Below are positions 58,893 to 64,000 of a stretch of 64,000 nucleotides of DNA, piece after piece. Numbering within the stretch: position 1 is the first letter of the stretch; the number at the start of each line of letters is the position of its first letter. The DNA lies in assembly GCA_002501655.1 (NCBI GenBank), contig DANY01000043.1, positions 1-64,000 of the forward strand. Reading direction: 5' to 3'. Origin of the DNA: Methanoculleus sp. UBA303 (lineage in GTDB: Archaea > Halobacteriota > Methanomicrobia > Methanomicrobiales > Methanoculleaceae). Below the pieces are notes generated by a model that did no database searches, was not told where the DNA came from, and worked only from the letters and a program-made list of their open reading frames with translations. The translations under genes were made by a program, and so were the position numbers.

Positions 58893-60127
58893 TCACCATC
58901 CCTGCGGGGCGTCCGGATACGCCACAACTGCCTCCCGGCCCGGATTGCAAGCGCACCGATAGAAAACGCCGCGACAGCAGAGATTATCCCGAAGCCAGGA
59001 GTAGCAGCAGCCGGGCTGTCCGGAACCGCCACGAAGATGTCGTTTCCGTCGCTTACCGCAATCTTCTGCCCATCGGGAGACCAACGGTGCATCCGGAAGG
59101 TCAGATACCCCGGAGCAAGAGGCTGTAGGTCGGAACCCCCGGTGTCCATCACCCAGATCGACGACGGGGGACGAGACTGCGAGTAGAACGCGATCTTCTC
59201 CCCGTCCGGGGACCAGACCGGTGCGGTGTCGACGTTCCCCGAGGTCAGGTGCCGCAGGCTGCTCCCGTCGGCGTTCACGATCCGGACCCCGAACGAGACA
59301 TTGTCGGAGATGGGGTCGTAGGTCTGCACGGCATAGAGGATCTTACGCCCGTCGGGAGACCAGGAGAACTGCAGGACATCTTCCCCATCAGGAGTCACCT
59401 GCAGTTCACCCGACCCGTCGAGGTTCATCACCCAGACCACGGCCGTGCCGGAGGCCCGGGAGAGGTAGGCGATCCTATCGCCCCCCGGGTGCCACCGGGG
59501 CATCAGGGCATCGCCCGAGGAGGTGAGCCCCCGTCCTCCGCTGCCGTCGGGGTTGATAACCCAGATGTCGGCCTCTTTACGGATCTCCGAGAAGTTGATA
59601 TTCATCGAAGCACGACCGCCATGCTCATCGGCAGTTGCCTCCCTGATATCCGCGCCTCCGAAGAGGCACGACGTATACGCGATCATCCTGCCGTCCGGGC
59701 TCCACTCCGCCTCGCAACCCCGAGGGCCGTGCAGCCAGGGGACGACGTTTGTCCCGTTGGTCACCTGCACCGGACCGGTTCCGTCGGCGTTCATCACCCA
59801 GAGGTCGTATGAGCCCGATCTGTCGGATATAAATAAGATCTCCTTTCCGTCGGGGGACCAGGGGTTCGTGACGAAGAAGTCCCGCGACCCGGCCGGAGTC
59901 AGGTCCGTCCCGGCGGTCCCGTCGGCGGCCATCACCCGGATGGTCATATCCCCGGTGACGGGGTCGAACGAAGTGTACGCGATCCGTTCCCCGTCGGGAG
60001 ACCAGAAGGGAAACCCGTCCAACTCAGGGGTATCGGTGAGCTGGAGAACCTCGGCCGCGGCTGCGGCTCCCGGAAAGAGGAGGAGGCAGATCACGAACGG
60101 GATGATGCAGAGCCTTTTGAAGTTCAT
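58856..60127 (-). CDS. exported TolB-like beta-propeller protein
   Basis: A 423-residue protein: signal peptide (IPFVICLLLFPGAAAAAEV), then seven propeller repeats, each with a W-x-PDG-x2-IA-x-S core (FWSPDGERIAYTS, PWSPDGKEILFIS, EWSPDGRMIAYTS, RWHPGGDRIAYLS, SWSPDGRKILYAV, VWSPDGEKIAFYS, RWSPDGQKIAVS). The C-terminus has TPGFGIISAVAAFSIGALAI and RAGR, a PGF-type sorting tail. The final 11 residues come from an out-of-frame lipoprotein remnant. GAGG lies about 9 nt before the ATG. Such propellers bind partner proteins outside the cell membrane; the partner is unknown. An internally deleted copy is at 22713. Confidence 0.85.
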   Translation of the reverse strand: MNFKRLCIIPFVICLLLFPGAAAAAEVLQLTDTPELDGFPFWSPDGERIAYTSFDPVTGDMTIRVMAADGTAGTDLTPAGSRDFFVTNPWSPDGKEILFISDRSGSYDLWVMNADGTGPVQVTNGTNVVPWLHGPRGCEAEWSPDGRMIAYTSCLFGGADIREATADEHGGRASMNINFSEIRKEADIWVINPDGSGGRGLTSSGDALMPRWHPGGDRIAYLSRASGTAVVWVMNLDGSGELQVTPDGEDVLQFSWSPDGRKILYAVQTYDPISDNVSFGVRIVNADGSSLRHLTSGNVDTAPVWSPDGEKIAFYSQSRPPSSIWVMDTGGSDLQPLAPGYLTFRMHRWSPDGQKIAVSDGNDIFVAVPDSPAAATPGFGIISAVAAFSIGALAIRAGRQLWRIRTPRRDGDMSSMTKTRGSL

Positions 60128-60140
60128 GCTCTATGCCTCT

Positions 60141-60554
60141 TCAAGGAGTGATTATACAGGAACACGTAGCCTCCTCGGTCAGTATCGGCACACCGCTGAT
60201 GCAATAGCACTTGGCCTGGGTCGTAACCTCGACCGTGTAGGAGGGGGGAGGAGACGGAGACGAAGCGCCTATGTCTACCGAGCCCGCCTGTGTCGAAGTG
60301 CCGGGATAATGATATTCATACCGTCCATACTGACCGTCCCAGCTGGCCTTCACGATCACCGTCAGGTCGCAGCTGTAGCCCGGCCCGCGACACTCTTTCT
60401 CATGGAACGTGAAGCAACCGTTTGCAGACCATTCCACCGTAATGTATCGCGTACCGTCCGTCCTCTGGTATAATTTTGCGGAGATAATTTTTGCTAATGC
60501 ATTATACTTGAGTGTATGGACGGGACCACATGAACCAAGAAGTTGATCCGCCAT
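60141..60554 (-). CDS. cysteine-containing protein, function unknown
   Basis: A 137-residue protein without a signal peptide. It reads LLGSCGPVHTLKYNALAKII, YQRTDGTRYITVEWSANGCF, HEKECRGPGYSCDLTVIVKA and YTVEVTTQAKCYCISGVPIL, ending EEATCSCIITP. Eight or so cysteines are spread through a beta-rich sequence with a short Ser/Pro linker (SSPSPPPSY). This resembles small disulfide-rich secreted or virion-like proteins more than a cytoplasmic enzyme. It lies 13 bp before the TolB-like gene in the operon behind repeated promoter 9. Confidence 0.6.
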   Translation of the reverse strand: MADQLLGSCGPVHTLKYNALAKIISAKLYQRTDGTRYITVEWSANGCFTFHEKECRGPGYSCDLTVIVKASWDGQYGRYEYHYPGTSTQAGSVDIGASSPSPPPSYTVEVTTQAKCYCISGVPILTEEATCSCIITP

Positions 60555-60613
60555 AGTTAGTCCCTCCGCGAGAGAACCGGGTCTTCGATCTTCTCATATC
60601 TACATTTCAGCGG

Positions 60614-60790
60614 ATTTTCGTCCGGCCGTCTCAACGAGACTCGTCCGTGAAGAACATCTCGATCAGCGGCATCAGGTCCCCATCTCTTGCCGATTCCTTC
60701 ACATCCTGCCGCTCGGGGTCGCATACTCACACACTTGAGAGCAGCACTAGGGCCACCAAGGAGTGACCTCGCTTTGATGTTTCTGTTCAT
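60614..60790 (-). pseudogene. degenerate small lipoprotein gene
   Basis: Within the stretch after repeated promoter 9 the minus strand reads SLVALVLLSSV, an in-frame TGA at 60727-60729, then VCDPERQDVKESARDGDLMP and LIEMFFTDESR. If the TGA was once a cysteine codon this is a lipoprotein with a lipobox. The ATG at 60788-60790 (MNRNIKARS) is in a neighbouring frame, so a small indel also separates start and body. Alternatively the frame from that ATG (77 codons, arginine-rich) is used, which I think less likely. Confidence 0.4.
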
Positions 60791-60849
60791 CTACTTTCCT
60801 CCGTCTAATTATCCGGAGGTGAACGGAGCATACATTCAAGTACAGAGAA

Positions 60850-61014
60850 CGCATACATCCTCTTGCCTCCGGGCATGCGGGGTGCCTCATCCGGGCGTCA
60901 ACCGGGGATGGGCGGTCCCCGCATTTCGGGATACCGATTTCAGTATCCACGATGGAGAAGTCAACGTTCTTCTATATACCTTTTCTGTGACACGTATCTA
61001 CATGTCGGGCCTGG
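60850..61014 (-). promoter_or_regulatory. repeated envelope promoter, copy 9, with long leader
   Basis: The promoter proper (60955-61014, minus strand): CAGGCCCGACATGTAGATAC, GTGTCACAGAAAAGG, TATATAG (TATA 60972-60980) and ACGTTGAC. The leader that follows (to about 60850) matches that of copy 2 nearly throughout, including the GGATACCGA hairpin (60929-60948). Confidence 0.88.
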
Positions 61015-61144
61015 TAAATTGAATCAAACTGAGAAAACGCCACACCAACCCGGGAATCAGCACCGCGCAGATTGGTCCGGGGCAACCCGGACAATTGGCC
61101 CGCGGCCGGAGGGCAAGTGCCCTGTCGCCGGGACAATACTCCTT

Positions 61145-61591
61145 TCACGGCCACGTCGTCACAACCATGTAGTACGCCCCTTCGTACTCCAGGTGCGGGT
61201 GCACCCACGCCTCCCGGTCGGGGCCGTAGGCATCCTGGAGCGCCCGGCTCTCCGCATACGAGACGTTAGCGCCCCCGATGAAGCGCCGATCGCTGGAGCC
61301 CCACTCCCACGCCGACGGGTTACGCTCCTCGCCACGGATGACCGCATCGAGCGCCGGGTGGTCGACAAAGTCCTTCTCGGTCAGGCGAACGACCACGTTC
61401 TCTCCCGGCTCCACCCTCTCCATGACGTAGAGCATCGGCTGCCCGCCCGAACTCTCGTAGGCGTAGAGTATGAGGGCATCGGCGAGCATGAAGCCGAGCG
61501 CGACGGCGACGATGCCGGCAAGAACGCAGGCGAGAATAAGCCCCACCGTTTTGAATTGGTTGCCGGGTTCCGGTTTCCTATCTTCTTCCAT
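61145..61591 (-). CDS. single-TM exported protein, HPALD family
   Basis: A 148-residue protein: MEEDRKPEPGNQ, a membrane helix (VGLILACVLAGIVAVALGFM), YESSGGQPMLYVMERVEPGE, VRLTEKDFVDHPALDAVIRG and HPHLEYEGAYYMVVTTWP. It is nearly collinear with the protein at 42612, so the two clusters share a recent common origin. Function unknown. Third gene of the operon behind repeated promoter 10 (27 bp after the gene at 61619). Confidence 0.72.
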   Translation of the reverse strand: MEEDRKPEPGNQFKTVGLILACVLAGIVAVALGFMLADALILYAYESSGGQPMLYVMERVEPGENVVVRLTEKDFVDHPALDAVIRGEERNPSAWEWGSSDRRFIGGANVSYAESRALQDAYGPDREAWVHPHLEYEGAYYMVVTTWP

Positions 61592-61618
61592 TCCTGTTGC
61601 ACCTGTTTTGACCCGATC

Positions 61619-62023
61619 TTAGTGGAGTAGAACGCGGGTGGCGTAGTACACTCCGTCGTACTCGAGGTATGGCGCGCCCTTTGTATACACACCACAGGAC
61701 TCGGTGAGCACGAGGCATTCGACCCCCGTCATCGGGACCGACGCGTATTTCGGCATGTTGGGGTTGCTGTTGGCCTCCCGGATCGCGGAGGCAAGCACCG
61801 GGTGCTGCTTGAGATCCCGGTCGGTCAGGTGGATGGCGGGTGCATTCTGCAGATCCTCTTCCCCGACTACTTCCACAGTCAACTCCTGCGGAAGACCATC
61901 GATTCCCGTGATCAGGGCAACGAGGGCGGTATATACGAGCACAACCGTCACAACGAGGAGGACGACGCCGATGACGGCGGCAACCCCTACAGCAATCATG
62001 CGCTTGTTGTTTCCAGACTCCAT
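61619..62023 (-). CDS. single-TM exported protein, HPALD family
   Basis: A 134-residue protein: MESGNNKRM, a membrane helix (VAAVIGVVLLVVTVVLVYTA), AIHLTDRDLKQHPVLASAIR and a closing YLEYDGVYYATRVLLH. It pairs with the protein at 43086 just as 61145 pairs with 42612, and the gene order is the same in both clusters. The motif is slightly diverged (HPVLASAI). Function unknown. It lies 32 bp downstream of the gene at 62056. Confidence 0.7.
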   Translation of the reverse strand: MESGNNKRMIAVGVAAVIGVVLLVVTVVLVYTALVALITGIDGLPQELTVEVVGEEDLQNAPAIHLTDRDLKQHPVLASAIREANSNPNMPKYASVPMTGVECLVLTESCGVYTKGAPYLEYDGVYYATRVLLH

Positions 62024-62055
62024 ATGATCGTCACACCGGAATATTCCATGGGGCC

Positions 62056-62628
62056 CTAATCTATCGGAACGGGGGGTCCCGCAGGACAGAGCACATCCTT
62101 TGAACTGTATATGACGTGCAATGGGGACTCCGACTGCTCGGCGCGCGCACGGGGCTCGATCGGGACGATCCAGAACGTCTCGTTGCCGGAGGCTATGCTC
62201 CCGACGAGGACATTTTTCCCGGTCGTCAGGAGGATATCGCTTCCGTCAACGCCGACGATCGTTCCTTCGTAGGTGTTGATACCGTCATCGATCTGCTCGA
62301 AACTCATTCCGTGCTGCTCGGCCCGATACGCCGTACCGTGGATAGAAAGCGGGAGTCCATCCCGGATCTCTCGCGAGAGGGCAGCGTGGTCGAACGTCAC
62401 AACGTCGTACCGCTTGATGCCCTTCGGGATCTGCAGCTCTTCCGGCGCCGGGATCCCGGCGGCCGCGAGATCGGAGACCGACGTGGCGCCCGCGACGAGC
62501 ACGTTCATAGAGTCGCCGATGACCAGGATCGGTTCGTCGTCGGAACCCGGGGCATTTGCGCCCAGCGCGATCGCCGCTGCGATCAGGCATACCAGGAGAG
62601 CGATGCCTACGATGGGGGATCGTTTCAT
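62056..62628 (-). CDS. exported protein with HVIY motif
   Basis: A 190-residue protein with a signal peptide (IVGIALLVCLIAAAIALGAN). ILVIGDSMNVLVAGATSVSD is followed by KRYDVVTFDHAALSREIRDG, YEGTIVGVDGSDILLTTGKN, VLVGSIASGNETFWIVPIEP and LHVIYSSKDVLCP. The last four segments align in order with the protein at 20641, indicating a shared beta-rich domain. Function unknown. First gene behind repeated promoter 10, only about 50 nt from its TATA box. Confidence 0.7.
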   Translation of the reverse strand: MKRSPIVGIALLVCLIAAAIALGANAPGSDDEPILVIGDSMNVLVAGATSVSDLAAAGIPAPEELQIPKGIKRYDVVTFDHAALSREIRDGLPLSIHGTAYRAEQHGMSFEQIDDGINTYEGTIVGVDGSDILLTTGKNVLVGSIASGNETFWIVPIEPRARAEQSESPLHVIYSSKDVLCPAGPPVPID

Positions 62629-62659
62629 CCCGCTTCATCCTCCGGATCGTCCATGGGGG

Positions 62660-62717
62660 AGAGGTCGACCTTCTCCTATAAACGATTTCTGTCACAATCA
62701 TCTACACGTTGGGCCGC
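62660..62717 (-). promoter_or_regulatory. repeated envelope promoter, copy 10
   Basis: On the minus strand: CGGCCCAACGTGTAGATG, ATTGTGACAGAAATCG, TTTATAGG (TATA 62676-62684) and AGGTCGAC. It shares the TTTATA core with copies 4 and 8 and the ATTGTGACAG block with copy 5. Confidence 0.82.
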
Positions 62718-62812
62718 TTCGAGCCTGTTTGCTCCCGGAGCGTGGCGCGGCGGGCCGAAGGGCGGTCGTGGTGAAAGAGGGGGGGGTGCCCGAACCCGGG
62801 CATGAAGGAGGG

Positions 62813-64000
<1,188 letters not shown>

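Overview
The window is GC-rich archaeal DNA, most plausibly from a hydrogenotrophic methanogen of the order Methanomicrobiales (Methanoculleus-like). The taxonomic call is inference. It rests on a coenzyme M biosynthesis operon (cysteate synthase, fused ComDE, a DUF39-ferredoxin methanogenesis-marker protein), archaeal BRE/TATA promoters, an archaetidyl-type CDP-alcohol transferase, monofunctional AroQ chorismate mutase, multi-PAS sensor kinases, and many small exported proteins. No rRNA, tRNA or CRISPR array was recognised.

Layout. 1-2700: decayed IS605-type tnpB, right-end hairpins and gene scraps around a LEA-type lipoprotein and a phospholipid synthase gene. 2750-8961: redox and oxidative-stress genes (glutaredoxin-thioredoxin reductase fusion, rubrerythrin, CDF transporter, three FMN/Fe-S flavoproteins, zinc ribbon, desulforedoxin, CMD protein, peroxiredoxin). 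9155-13283: a giant PAS sensor kinase split by a 73-bp partial duplication. 13302-18707: M50 protease, chorismate mutase, an argC-CBS-argJ-argB operon and an ADP-ribosylglycohydrolase. 18815-28816: a duplicated M28 peptidase/exported-protein block whose second copy is decayed and invaded by transposons, with lipoprotein and hemerythrin genes between the copies. 29129-34843: a less GC-rich three-gene phosphorelay operon. 35250-36971: a graveyard of pseudogenes. 36990-39640: Nudix, auxin-efflux-type carrier, HEPN/MNT pair. 39881-48476: small exported and membrane proteins. 48659-54992: coenzyme M operon with a divergent XRE regulator. 55116-62628: a second cluster of exported lipoproteins, a TolB-like propeller and TM-anchored paralogues. 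62813-64000: 3' part of a LonA protease gene.

The most striking new signal is a near-identical promoter of about 58 bp repeated ten times, always reading to the minus strand. It combines an upstream box (consensus CCCGAYRTGTAGAYGCGTG), a BRE/TATA (CACAGAAAAGGTATATAG) and a downstream ACGTTGAC. Each copy lies 55-190 nt upstream of a small exported or membrane protein gene, or an operon of such genes. Several of those proteins are paralogues: five single-TM proteins share an 'HPALD..IRGE' motif, two are large TM-anchored proteins, and others are lipoproteins. I infer a coordinated cell-envelope regulon that expanded by duplication. Gene fusions, internal deletions and frameshifts are concentrated in the same neighbourhoods, which suggests an actively recombining repertoire.

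The coenzyme M operon includes three genes without an assigned role (an Fe-S domain protein, a HypB/UreG-like GTPase and an orphan ABC ATPase). It faces an XRE regulator across a divergent intergenic region in which one 10-bp sequence is placed about 25 nt from both start codons.
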